Positions 51,989-60,086 of a stretch of DNA of 64,000 nt are shown piece after piece (position 1 is the first letter of the stretch; each line of letters opens with the position of its first letter). Below the pieces are notes generated by a model that did not search any database, was not told the origin of the DNA, and saw nothing but the letters and a program-made list of their open reading frames with translations. Location of the stretch: contig NZ_FNUB01000005.1 in the NCBI RefSeq assembly GCF_900105985.1, positions 2,480,001 to 2,544,000 of the forward strand. Direction: 5' to 3'. The stretch comes from Tenacibaculum sp. MAR_2010_89 (GTDB lineage: Bacteria; Bacteroidota; Bacteroidia; Flavobacteriales; Flavobacteriaceae). A program made the position numbers and the translations under genes.

Positions 51989-52165
51989 GTATTTTAAGTC
52001 GAAATTAAAAAATAATCACTTAACTAGGCTTATTAGTAAACAAAACGTATCAAAACCATAAAAAAACACCAAAATCAATAAATTACACATTGTTATTTGT
52101 TAATTTTTTATCAAATTAACATTCAAGAAGAATTGTAAGAATGTGAAGTTTATATAAAAATTAAA

Positions 52166-52467
52166 AAAGCAGACCAATAAGCTGGATTCTGTTCCTTAAA
52201 AAGGCTCTTATCATTTATCTAGTTTTACAATTACTTGTAAAATCAATCTGCCTACCCCTTAGAATCGCGCGAGTAGCGCTCAAGCTCTAATGTACATGAC
52301 ATTGCACCGCATAGAGTTTACCTGGTTTCACTACAGCATTACCTGTACATTCTTTCTGTTGCACTTGTCCTCGGTTTACACCGGACGGTTGTTATCCGCT
52401 ATGCTACTCTTTGGTGTCCAGACTTTCCTACTTATACTAAATATAAGTCGATAAGATAGGTCTGCTT
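52166..52467 (-). ncRNA. rnpB: RNase P RNA (bacterial class A)
   Basis: On the minus strand the RNA begins AAGCAGACCTATC and ends GGTCTGCTT, so its two ends pair as helix P1. Near the 5' end it contains GTAGGAAAGTCTGGACACC, the strongly conserved P3/P4 strand of bacterial RNase P RNA. Further on it has ACCGTCCGGTGTAAACCG, GAGGACAAGTGCAACAGAAAG and, near the 3' end, the second P4 strand ACAGAATCCAGCTTAT. It is the catalytic RNA that removes 5' leaders from tRNA precursors. The 3' end runs into a T6 tract (TTTTTTAATTTT), which could help termination. Exact ends are estimated from the P1 helix. Confidence 0.93.
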
Positions 52468-52497
52468 AATTATCTTTATATATTTTCAACTTTTTTC

Positions 52498-52574
52498 ATA
52501 AAAAACCCACTCAAAGATTGAGTGGGAAAATTGCTATGAAAAAGAAAAAGTGTCTAGAACGTCTTCTAGACACT
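52498..52574 (-). ncRNA. Candidate small RNA, copy 1 (two hairpins, own promoter)
   Basis: On the minus strand the element begins right after TATATTTG, an exact -7 box (52576-52583), with TTG 18 bases further upstream. Hairpin 1 pairs GTGTCTAGAA with TTCTAGACAC around GACG. A U-rich linker follows (TTTTTCTTTTTCATAGCAA). Hairpin 2 pairs CCCACTCAA with TTGAGTGGG around TCT and is followed by six T residues, a classical terminator. The 69-base body is repeated exactly at 52660-52728. It lies just upstream of rnpB on the same strand, so it could also be a terminator unit for upstream transcription. No reading frame is present. I cannot name the family from sequence alone. Confidence 0.6.
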
Positions 52575-52649
52575 GCAAATATATGATATTATTTTAATAA
52601 CCAACACTAAAAAACCATTTTTAATATTTTTTTATTTAACTTTTAAAAT

Positions 52650-52730
52650 CATAAAAAAACCCACTCAAAGATTGAGTGGGAAAATTGCTATGAAAAAGAA
52701 AAAGTGTCTAGAACGTCTTCTAGACACTTA
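52650..52730 (-). ncRNA. Candidate small RNA, copy 2 (two hairpins, own promoter)
   Basis: The 69-base body 52660-52728 is identical to 52506-52574. On the minus strand it also follows a TATATTTG box (52731-52738) and ends in the GAGTGGG hairpin with seven T residues. The -33 region is weaker than for copy 1. It starts about 55 bases after the dnaJ stop codon, so besides being a possible independent RNA it will terminate dnaJ transcription. The flanks beyond the promoter boxes and the T-runs are unrelated, so selection, or very recent duplication of just this unit, keeps the copies identical. Confidence 0.6.
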
Positions 52731-52786
52731 CAAATATATAACTTTTATAAAATATTATCTAATAAAAAAGTAGTTTATTTTCTTTA

Positions 52787-53917
52787 TTAAGAAAACATGT
52801 CTTTTACTTTTTCAAAGAAAGATTTATCATTTTTCTGTGGGTTAGGGCTAAAGTTCTCATCTGTTTGCATTTGCTCAAAAAACTTACGCTGATCTTTTGT
52901 CAACTCTTGAGGAGTCCAAACATTTATATGAATTAAAAAATCACCATTACCATAACGTTCAATACTTGGTAATCCTTTACCTTTTAACCTTAAAATCTTA
53001 CCAGATTGAGTACCTGGGTCAATTTTAATTTTAACTTTACCTGTAACGGTATCTATTTCTTTTGAGACACCTAATACAGCTTCAGAGAAATTAACATATA
53101 AATCGTAATGAATATTACTTCCTTCTCTTTTTAATGTATCATGTTGAACTTCTTCAATTAACACTAATAAATCTCCAGATATAGAATTCTTTCCTGGAGC
53201 TTCATTACCTTTTCCTCCAACTTTTAACTGAACACCTTCAGTTACACCTTCAGGAATATTAATAGATACAGTTTCTTCTTTTACAACCATTCCTTGCGCA
53301 TCAGCTCCAGAAGGTTTCTTATTTAGCATTTCTCCAGCTCCATGACAAGTACCACAAGTAGTTGCTGTTTGCATTCTACCTAATATAGTATTTGTAACAC
53401 GCATTTGTTGTCCACTACCATTACATGTTGTACAAGTTTTATATGTAACTCCGTCTGCTTGAACTTTTCTACGTACTTTAACTTTTTTCTCTACTCCATT
53501 AGCTATCTCTTCTAAAGTAAGTTTTACTCGTATACGAAGGTTACTTCCTTTAACTCTAGCTTGACGTTGACCTCCGCCTCCGCCGAAGCCTCCAAATCCA
53601 CCACCAAATGCACCTCCGAAAATATCTCCAAATTGGCTGAATATGTCATCCATATTCATTCCTCCTCCACCTCCGAAGCCACCTTGACCTCCTTCAAAAG
53701 CAGCATGACCATATTGATCATAACGAGCTTTTTTATTATCATCGCTAAGAACCTCATAGGCTTCAGCACAAAGCTTGAACTTTTCTTCAGCTTCAGTATT
53801 TCCAGGATTTTTATCTGGATGATACTTTATAGCCATTTTTCGATATGCCTTTTTAATTTCAGACTGAGAAGCTGATTTTGATATACCTAATATTTCGTAA
53901 TAATCTTGTTTTGCCAT
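52787..53917 (-). CDS. dnaJ: Molecular chaperone DnaJ
   Basis: The 376-residue Hsp40 has the J domain (1-70) with the HPD motif in YHPDKNP. The Gly/Phe region (about 75-115) is very glycine-rich. The cysteine region has only two CxxCxGxG-type motifs (CTTCNGSG and CGTCHGAG) in place of the usual four. The substrate-binding beta domains follow ([46 protein letters not shown]). It stimulates DnaK ATPase and delivers unfolded clients. It is encoded behind grpE on the same strand with a 67-base gap, forming a grpE-dnaJ operon; dnaK is not in the window. Confidence 0.96.
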   Translation of the reverse strand: MAKQDYYEILGISKSASQSEIKKAYRKMAIKYHPDKNPGNTEAEEKFKLCAEAYEVLSDDNKKARYDQYGHAAFEGGQGGFGGGGGMNMDDIFSQFGDIFGGAFGGGFGGFGGGGGQRQARVKGSNLRIRVKLTLEEIANGVEKKVKVRRKVQADGVTYKTCTTCNGSGQQMRVTNTILGRMQTATTCGTCHGAGEMLNKKPSGADAQGMVVKEETVSINIPEGVTEGVQLKVGGKGNEAPGKNSISGDLLVLIEEVQHDTLKREGSNIHYDLYVNFSEAVLGVSKEIDTVTGKVKIKIDPGTQSGKILRLKGKGLPSIERYGNGDFLIHINVWTPQELTKDQRKFFEQMQTDENFSPNPQKNDKSFFEKVKDMFS

Positions 53918-53984
53918 ATTATTTCAATTGACCATTAACAATTAACAATAGCAGTTGGTAATTATTAATTGAATTATTAATTGT

Positions 53985-54545
53985 TTATGCTTGACCCATA
54001 ACCACTTTCGGGTGACGGATAATTTTATCTCCTAATTTATACCCCTTTTCTACACAGTCTATGATTTTACCTTTTAAATCTTCTGTTGGAGCTGGTATTT
54101 GTGTAATAGCATCATGGATTTCAGAATCAAAATCATCTCCTGCTTTTACCTCTATAGCTGTTAACCCTTTTTGAGTTAAAGTGTTTTTTAACTTATTACT
54201 AATAAGTTCAATCCCTGTAAACAATTCAGAATCTTCACTTTTTTTTATCTCTACCAATCCTCTATCAAAATCATCCATAATTGGCAGTAAAGCTGTCATT
54301 ACTTCTTGATTTGCTGTTTTAAACAACTCTATACGTTCTTTGGAAGTTCTTTTTTTATAATTCTCAAACTCTGCAAATAAACGTAAATATTTATCTTTTT
54401 CTATTTGAATTAATTGCTCAGCTGAAGGCTCTTCTTTTGCCTCAACTTCAACATTTTTCTTAGCTTCTTCTTGATTTCCTTCTAGCTCAGAATTATCAAT
54501 AGCATCTTTTAATTCATCTTCTTTGGTATATTGATCTTTACTCAT
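53985..54545 (-). CDS. grpE: Nucleotide exchange factor GrpE
   Basis: The 186-residue protein has a disordered acidic N-terminus, a long helix (AEQLIQIEKDKYLRLFAEFENYKKRTSKE) and the C-terminal beta domain ending KGYKLGDKIIRHPKVVMGQA, the conserved GrpE signature. It releases ADP from DnaK. It is the first gene of the grpE-dnaJ operon. A TGGCA-N6-TTG element at the right spacing for sigma-54 and a TGTCAT/ATGACA palindrome lie upstream, which suggests stress regulation. Confidence 0.96.
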   Translation of the reverse strand: MSKDQYTKEDELKDAIDNSELEGNQEEAKKNVEVEAKEEPSAEQLIQIEKDKYLRLFAEFENYKKRTSKERIELFKTANQEVMTALLPIMDDFDRGLVEIKKSEDSELFTGIELISNKLKNTLTQKGLTAIEVKAGDDFDSEIHDAITQIPAPTEDLKGKIIDCVEKGYKLGDKIIRHPKVVMGQA

Positions 54546-54582
54546 TGTAAATCTTTTCTTTTATATTCTTAATTTACTTAAA

Positions 54583-54597
54583 CAAGAATACTGCCAA
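54583..54597 (-). promoter_or_regulatory. Sigma-54-like promoter of grpE-dnaJ
   Basis: The minus strand reads TTGGCAGTATTCTTG. TGGCA and TTG stand at the spacing of the -24/-12 consensus, and only the C of the -12 GC is changed to T. The start would be near 54571, 25 bases before the grpE ATG. Confidence 0.45.
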
Positions 54598-54608
54598 TAA
54601 AAAAATAA

Positions 54609-54621
54609 TGTCATAATGACA
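54609..54621. promoter_or_regulatory. TGTCATAATGACA palindrome upstream of grpE
   Basis: A perfect 6-1-6 inverted repeat is centred about 44 bases upstream of the predicted start. It could bind a stress regulator of the grpE-dnaJ operon. It is not the CIRCE element. Its position is closer to the promoter than usual for sigma-54 activators. Confidence 0.45.
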
Positions 54622-54762
54622 CCATGTGTTTTTTTTAACTAAAAGTAATTTTTATAATTTTAACACATCAAATATGAATTTACCTTTTTTTTAACATATT
54701 TAATCTATACTTTTATAGCAGTTTAAAATAAAAATTATAAACATTTAAGTCCCTCATTAATT

Positions 54763-54957
54763 ATGAAGAAAAATTTATTAAGTATTACTGGAGTTTCAAT
54801 TTTAACTAAGAAAGAACAAAAAAACTTTACAGGAGGTATCTCGCTTGAAGATCCTAAAAAATGTGGTTGCGATTGCGCTGGAAGAGTTACTGGTCCTTTC
54901 TATTGTCATAATATTATTGCTTGTCCACAGGTATATACTTGTAACGAAGAAATGTAA
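54763..54957 (+). CDS. Cys-rich double-glycine leader peptide, putative bacteriocin/RiPP precursor
   Basis: The 64-residue peptide starts with a leader, MKKNLLSITGVSILTKKEQ, followed by KNFTGG. The 'xLTKKEQKxxxGG' pattern is the usual double-glycine leader recognised by C39 peptidase-transporters, with cleavage after residue 25. The core of 39 residues has six cysteines (KKCGCDC, FYCHNIIACPQVYTC), enough for three disulfides or thioether rings. No modification enzyme, C39 transporter or immunity gene is adjacent. The gene stands alone between grpE and murA with its own terminator. It may be an orphan bacteriocin or signalling peptide served by machinery elsewhere. Confidence 0.7.
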   Translation: MKKNLLSITGVSILTKKEQKNFTGGISLEDPKKCGCDCAGRVTGPFYCHNIIACPQVYTCNEEM

Positions 54958-54981
54958 TTATTAAAGATTACACAAAAAAAG

Positions 54982-55010
54982 AAAACCAGCTACTATATGT
55001 AGCTGGTTTT
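54982..55010. terminator. Terminator between the GG peptide and murA
   Basis: AAAACCAGCTAC (54982-54993) pairs perfectly with GTAGCTGGTTTT (54999-55010) around TATAT; the right arm supplies the T run. It lies between convergent genes and may serve both. Confidence 0.82.
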
Positions 55011-55037
55011 ATATTTAAAAAAATAATTGTTTATTAA

Positions 55038-56351
55038 TTAATCTTCTATTCTTTCGATTTTTGCACCTATTGCTCTTAATCGTTCTTCTATATTTTCATA
55101 CCCCCTATCAATTTGTTCAATATTATGAATAATACTGGTTCCTTTAGCTGATAAAGCTGCTATTAGCAATGATATTCCAGCTCTAATATCTGGTGAAGTC
55201 ATTTTAGTTGCTTTTAACTGGCTTTGAAAATTATGACCAATAACAGTTGCTCTATGAGGATCACATAAAATAACTTTAGCGCCCATATCAATCAACTTAT
55301 CAACAAAAAACAATCGACTCTCAAACATTTTCTGATGAATTAATACAGTTCCTTTAGCTTGAGTAGCAACTACCAATACGATACTCAATAAATCTGGAGT
55401 AAATCCAGGCCATGGAGCATCTGCTACAGTTAAAACAGAACCATCTATATAATTTTGAATTTCATAATTCTCTTGTTCAGGAATATAAATATCATCTCCT
55501 TTTTTCTCAAGAGTAATTCCTAGTTTTCTAAATACATTTGGTATTTGACCTAAATTAGCCCAACTCACGTTCTTTATAGTAAGTTCAGATCTAGTCATTA
55601 CTGCCATACCAATCCAACTTCCTATTTCAATCATATCAGGTAAAATAGTATGTTCACAACCATTTAACTCTTTAACACCATCAATAATTAATAAATTAGA
55701 TCCAACTCCTGAAATTTTTGCTCCCATGCTATTCAACATTTTTGATAACTGTTGAATATATGGCTCACAAGCTGCATTATAAATAGTAGTTCTTCCTTTA
55801 GCTAAAACTGCAGCCATAATAATGTTTGCAGTTCCTGTTACTGAGGCTTCATCTAGTAACATATCAGTACCTTCTAAACCTGTATCTGTTTCTACACCGT
55901 AAAAATACTCTTCTCTGTTATAACGAAATTTAGCCCCTAAATTAATAAACCCTTCAAAGTGAGTATCTAAACGACGACGCCCTATTTTATCACCTCCTGG
56001 TCTTGGTATGTATCCTTTTCCAAAACGAGCTAATAATGGCCCAACAATCATAATTGATCCTCTTAAAGAACTTCCATCTCTTTTGAATTCTGCACTTTCT
56101 AGGTATTCTAAATTAATGGCATCTGCTTGAAAACTGTATGAATTTGCCGATAATTTTTCTACTTCTACTCCTAATTCACCTAAAATAAAAATAAGCTTAT
56201 TTACATCAAGAATATCAGGAATATTATTAATTATTACTTTTTCTGAAGTTAATAAAACAGCACAAATAACTTGTAAAGCTTCATTTTTTGCTCCTTGAGG
56301 CGTAATTGTTCCATTTAATTTTTGACCTCCTTCAATTTTAAATGATGCCAT
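55038..56351 (-). CDS. murA: UDP-N-acetylglucosamine 1-carboxyvinyltransferase
   Basis: The 437-residue enzyme carries out the first committed step of peptidoglycan synthesis, transferring enolpyruvate from PEP to UDP-GlcNAc. The fold is the EPSP-synthase-like pair of domains; visible motifs are GPLLARFGKGYIPRPGG, KIGRRRLDTHFEGF, SVTGTANIIMA and DIRAGISLLIAAL. In the active-site loop the usual catalytic Cys (E. coli Cys115 in PGGCTIG) is Asp121 (PGGDKIG). That substitution is known to keep activity and to give fosfomycin resistance. It directly follows the DUF4290 gene with no gap, so the two are co-expressed. Confidence 0.96.
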   Translation of the reverse strand: MASFKIEGGQKLNGTITPQGAKNEALQVICAVLLTSEKVIINNIPDILDVNKLIFILGELGVEVEKLSANSYSFQADAINLEYLESAEFKRDGSSLRGSIMIVGPLLARFGKGYIPRPGGDKIGRRRLDTHFEGFINLGAKFRYNREEYFYGVETDTGLEGTDMLLDEASVTGTANIIMAAVLAKGRTTIYNAACEPYIQQLSKMLNSMGAKISGVGSNLLIIDGVKELNGCEHTILPDMIEIGSWIGMAVMTRSELTIKNVSWANLGQIPNVFRKLGITLEKKGDDIYIPEQENYEIQNYIDGSVLTVADAPWPGFTPDLLSIVLVVATQAKGTVLIHQKMFESRLFFVDKLIDMGAKVILCDPHRATVIGHNFQSQLKATKMTSPDIRAGISLLIAALSAKGTSIIHNIEQIDRGYENIEERLRAIGAKIERIED

Positions 56352-56996
56352 TTATTTTTTTCTGTATTTGTTGTTGTTATTAGATTTTGTTTTTGTGTTA
56401 TTTTTATGGTGACCTTGATTATTTCTTTTACGAAGTAAGTTTTTACTTTCAGATAAGCTCTCTTCAGTATTTCTTATATCTAGTTTACCATCAGATAAAT
56501 CATATAAATGATCCAATATTACTCCATCCTCAACAGTATCTTTATTCCAGTTTAAATAACATTTTTTCATATGATTAGCTATGGTAAAAATTAAAGCTTC
56601 TTTCATATCTCCATCTTCCCAAGTTAAAGCTACATCTATCATTGTTTGGATATTATTTCCATAAAAACGATATTTTGATGCCGATTTTGGGTAATCTAGT
56701 TTTGTTGGCTTTTCAGTTAACTCTTCTTTTGATGGGGTTTCATAAGGAGAATCTACATCCAATTTAAAATCAGCCATAATATGTAACTGATCCCATAATT
56801 TATGCTTAAAATCAGGAACATCACGTAAATGAGGTTGTAAATTACCCATTACATGTATAATGGCCTTCGCCATTTTATTTCTTTCTTCTTTTTCTTCAAG
56901 TTCAATACAATGATTGACTAATTTTTGTATATGTCTTCCATATTCTGGAATAATTAAAGTAGTTCTCCCTGAATTATATTCTAAATCAAACGTCAT
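56352..56996 (-). CDS. DUF4290 domain-containing protein
   Basis: The product is about 214 residues. The main part (1-180) is the DUF4290 domain, with MTFDLEYNSGRTTLIIPEYGR at the start, HVMGNLQPHLRDVPDFKHKLWDQ in the middle and IANHMKKCYLNWNKD near its end. The basic, Asn/Lys-rich tail (NLLRKRNNQGHHKNNTKTKSNN) looks disordered and might bind nucleic acid. The function is unknown. The gene is found next to murA in many Bacteroidota, and here the two touch (stop at 56352, murA start at 56351). The frame opens eight codons earlier, but MTFDLEYNS is the likely start. Confidence 0.88.
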   Translation of the reverse strand: MTFDLEYNSGRTTLIIPEYGRHIQKLVNHCIELEEKEERNKMAKAIIHVMGNLQPHLRDVPDFKHKLWDQLHIMADFKLDVDSPYETPSKEELTEKPTKLDYPKSASKYRFYGNNIQTMIDVALTWEDGDMKEALIFTIANHMKKCYLNWNKDTVEDGVILDHLYDLSDGKLDIRNTEESLSESKNLLRKRNNQGHHKNNTKTKSNNNNKYRKK

Positions 56997-57043
56997 TTCT
57001 CTATTTTTATATGTATGCAAAATAAGTAATTATTATGAATAAC

Positions 57044-59374
57044 TTATCCTATTACTTTTAATTTTGCGAATTGTAATAATAATTTCTTTTTACCTACAGT
57101 TCCAAACTCAATCTCTGCTTTTTTATTGGGTCCTTTACCGTCTAATGCCAGTACTTTACCAGTTCCAAAACGGTTATGTTCAACAATATTTCCAACTACA
57201 ATTTCACCATCAAACAAATTAGTTTTTGAAGTAGCTTCTGACACCTTTTTCATTTTACTTTTCGGAGGTACCATTGTTGCTTTTTCCTTCTTAGCTAAAA
57301 ATTCTTTTCTCTTCTTTTGAATTGGTTTTTGAAATCTAATTTTTTTAGATGAATCTTCATCTCCAAATAAACTTGCATCTATAAATCTATTCGCTGAAGG
57401 TTCAGGTACTTTTGGTGCCAGATATTCAACATACTTTTCATCAATTTCTTCTAAAAAACGACTTGGTTCACCATCAGTAAGTTTACCCCATCTATAACGT
57501 GTTTGTGCATAAGTTAAATAAGCTACTTTTTCAGCTCTTGTAAGTGCTACATAAAACAAGCGTCTTTCTTCTTCTAATTCATTTCGTGTATTCATACTCA
57601 TGGCTGAAGGAAATAAACTTTCTTCTAAACCAACTATATAAACATAAGGGTACTCTAAACCTTTAGATAAATGTATAGTCATTAATGAGACTCTAGGTGT
57701 ATCATCTTTTTCACTATCAAAATCAGTTGCTAAAGCTACATCTTCTAAAAATGAAGTAAGTGATGCATCTTCTCCGGTTTCAATTTTATCTGTTATAAAA
57801 TCCTTAATACCATTTAATAATTCTTGAACATTTTCAACTTTATTAACACCTTCAGGTGTACCGTCTTTTTGTAAATCTTTAACTAATTGCGTTTGTTTCA
57901 CTACTAAATCTGCCATTTCAAATGCATTTTTAGTTTGTGCTTCAATTTGCAATCGTTGCATCATATTTATAAAATTTTGCAACTTTGTTTTTGTTCCAGA
58001 ATTTATTTTAATATCTATTTTGTCAATATGCTTAATAATGTCAAAAATTGACTTTTTATAATGATTAGCAGCTATTGCTAATTTATCAAGAGTTGTAGCA
58101 CCAATACCACGTGCAGGGTAATTAATAATTCTTTTTAAAGCTTCTTCATCATTTGGATTTATTAGTATGCGTAAATAAGATAATAAATCTTTAATTTCTT
58201 TACGTTGATAAAATGAAATACCTCCATAAATTTTATACTTAATATCTTTCTTTCTTAAAGCATCTTCCATTGCTCTTGACTGAGCATTGGTTCTATATAA
58301 AATTGCAAAATCATTGTTTGTTAATTGATGATTCATTTGATTTTCCCAGATAGATTGAGCTACAAATCTTCCTTCCTCTCCATCAGAAATAGTTCGCATG
58401 ATTTTAATACTTTCTCCGGGATCATTTGCTGTCCATACCTCTTTATCTAGCTTCGTTTTATTTTTATCAATAACACTATTTGCAGCTTCTACAATATTAT
58501 TTGTAGATCGATAATTTTGTTCTAATTTAAACGTTTTAACATCTGGATAATCTTTTTGAAAATTCAAAATGTTATTGATGTTAGCACCACGGAAACTATA
58601 AATACTTTGTGAATCATCACCAACAACACATATATTTTGAAAACGGTCTGCTAATGCTCTTACTATTAAATATTGCGAATGATTGGTATCTTGATACTCA
58701 TCAACCATAATATATCTAAAACGATCTTGATATTTAGCTAACACTTCTGGAAAACGCGCTAATAACTCATTCGTTCTTAATAGTAAATCATCAAAGTCCA
58801 TTGCTCCAGACTTAAAACACCTATCAACATATTCTTTATATATCTCCCCTACTTTTGGTCTGCTTGCCTGTAAGTCTGCTTCTTGTAAATCTGAATTATT
58901 AAAATAAGCTCTAACAGTAATCAAACTATTTTTAAATGATGATATTCTACCTAATATTTGCTTTGGCTTGTATCGGTCTTTATCCAAGTTCATTTCTTTA
59001 ATAATTGCAGTTATTAAACGTACTGAATCTTGAGAATCGTAAATTGTAAAATTTGAAGGGTATCCAAGTTTATCAGACTCAGACCTTAAAATACGCGCAA
59101 AAACAGAGTGAAATGTTCCCATCCATAAGTTTTTCGCTTCACTGTATCCTACAACACTACCAATACGCTCTTTCATTTCACGAGCTGCCTTATTTGTAAA
59201 TGTTAGTGATAAAATGTTAAAAGAATCGACACCTCCTTGCATTAAATGTGCAATCCGAAAGGTTAACACACGTGTTTTACCAGACCCTGCTCCTGCAATA
59301 ATTATCATTGGGCCATCTTTTTGTAAAACGGCTGCTCTTTGTGGTTCGTTAAGTTGCTCTAAATAAGTGTTCAA
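57044..59374 (-). CDS. uvrD: UvrD/PcrA-type ATP-dependent DNA helicase
   Basis: The 776-residue superfamily 1A helicase has the Q-motif LNEPQRAAV, motif I AGAGSGKT and motif Ia LTFTNKAAREMKERI. Motif II is VDEYQDTN, motif III GDDSQSIYSFRGA, motif IV EQNYRST, motif V MTIHLSKGLEYPYV and motif VI YVALTRA. The C-terminal Tudor-like segment (VGNIVEHNRFGTGKVLALDG) matches the PcrA/UvrD interaction domain that contacts RNA polymerase. It unwinds DNA 3' to 5' in excision repair and transcription-coupled repair. It is the upstream gene before DUF4290 and murA on the same strand. Confidence 0.94.
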   Translation of the reverse strand: MNTYLEQLNEPQRAAVLQKDGPMIIIAGAGSGKTRVLTFRIAHLMQGGVDSFNILSLTFTNKAAREMKERIGSVVGYSEAKNLWMGTFHSVFARILRSESDKLGYPSNFTIYDSQDSVRLITAIIKEMNLDKDRYKPKQILGRISSFKNSLITVRAYFNNSDLQEADLQASRPKVGEIYKEYVDRCFKSGAMDFDDLLLRTNELLARFPEVLAKYQDRFRYIMVDEYQDTNHSQYLIVRALADRFQNICVVGDDSQSIYSFRGANINNILNFQKDYPDVKTFKLEQNYRSTNNIVEAANSVIDKNKTKLDKEVWTANDPGESIKIMRTISDGEEGRFVAQSIWENQMNHQLTNNDFAILYRTNAQSRAMEDALRKKDIKYKIYGGISFYQRKEIKDLLSYLRILINPNDEEALKRIINYPARGIGATTLDKLAIAANHYKKSIFDIIKHIDKIDIKINSGTKTKLQNFINMMQRLQIEAQTKNAFEMADLVVKQTQLVKDLQKDGTPEGVNKVENVQELLNGIKDFITDKIETGEDASLTSFLEDVALATDFDSEKDDTPRVSLMTIHLSKGLEYPYVYIVGLEESLFPSAMSMNTRNELEEERRLFYVALTRAEKVAYLTYAQTRYRWGKLTDGEPSRFLEEIDEKYVEYLAPKVPEPSANRFIDASLFGDEDSSKKIRFQKPIQKKRKEFLAKKEKATMVPPKSKMKKVSEATSKTNLFDGEIVVGNIVEHNRFGTGKVLALDGKGPNKKAEIEFGTVGKKKLLLQFAKLKVIG

Positions 59375-59570
59375 AGAAATATAAATTGAAAGAATTTAAA
59401 AACGGAAAATTAACCATTCTTTTAGGTTTTATAAAATATGTTGGCATTTTTTTATTCACAGTCTATTATTTACTTTTTTAGATGTTTTTTCTGATCCTAT
59501 TTTTATATTTTTATATTTGGTTTTTAAAGAAGACTTGTATATTAGCGTTTCATAGAATCTATATTTTAAG

Positions 59571-60083
59571 ATGGAAGATAAAATTATTGAAGGACTGGCA
59601 TATGCTTTGCCTGCATTAGTAACAGGAGGAGTTGCTTATTTTATTTTAAGTGCTTTTATTAAGCAAGATAATAACGAGAAGAAATTTAATGCTTTAATTC
59701 AAAAGAAAAAAGAAAGCTTACCTATAAAATTACAAGCTTACGAAAGAATGTTATTGTTTTGTGAGCGTATAAATCCTACAAAATTATTAGTTCGTGTTAA
59801 TCCTATTGGGAATAAAACCGAAGATTATTTACAATTGCTCATAGCAAGTATTGAACAGGAGTTTGAACACAATTTAGTTCAACAACTTTATATTTCAGAT
59901 AATAGTTGGAAAGCTGTGTTAACATCTAAATTAGCAATCATAGCTAAATTAAGAAAAGTTGCAGAAAGCTCAGAAACCTCAAAAGATTTACGTGAAAATG
60001 TTTTAATTGATTATAGCAAGGAAGAAAACCCTACAGAAATGGTGGTTACTTTTTTAAAACAGGATGTTAAAAAGTTATTATAA
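59571..60083 (+). CDS. Conserved hypothetical protein with N-terminal membrane helix
   Basis: The 170-residue protein starts with a short acidic stretch and a transmembrane helix (about 8-29, LAYALPALVTGGVAYFILS). A soluble alpha-helical domain on the cytoplasmic side follows. Its segments are LPIKLQAYERMLLFCERINPTKLLVR, LLIASIEQEFEHNLVQQLYIS and SWKAVLTSKLAIIAKLRKVA. It looks like a conserved flavobacterial membrane-associated protein family of unknown function; I cannot name it with confidence. It is convergent with the DUF1704 gene, three bases away. Upstream, TTTG at 59516-59519 and TATATTAG 18 bases later could form its promoter. Confidence 0.8.
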   Translation: MEDKIIEGLAYALPALVTGGVAYFILSAFIKQDNNEKKFNALIQKKKESLPIKLQAYERMLLFCERINPTKLLVRVNPIGNKTEDYLQLLIASIEQEFEHNLVQQLYISDNSWKAVLTSKLAIIAKLRKVAESSETSKDLRENVLIDYSKEENPTEMVVTFLKQDVKKLL

Positions 60084-60086
60084 TTA

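Noticed and set aside
52098..52121. TGTTAAT/ATTAACA inverted repeat downstream of rnpB as a terminator
   Set aside because: The stem has only seven A/T-rich pairs and a 10-base loop with no following T-run; the T6 tract at the rnpB end is a better candidate.
52498..52738. CRISPR interpretation of the 69-base direct repeats
   Set aside because: There are only two copies, each far longer than CRISPR repeats and containing two hairpins and a promoter, and no cas gene is in the window.
53925..53984. Short tandem repeats (TTAACAATTAACAAT and ATTATTAATTG twice) between grpE and dnaJ
   Set aside because: They are too short and A/T-rich to support a regulatory or CRISPR interpretation; probably local slippage in spacer DNA.
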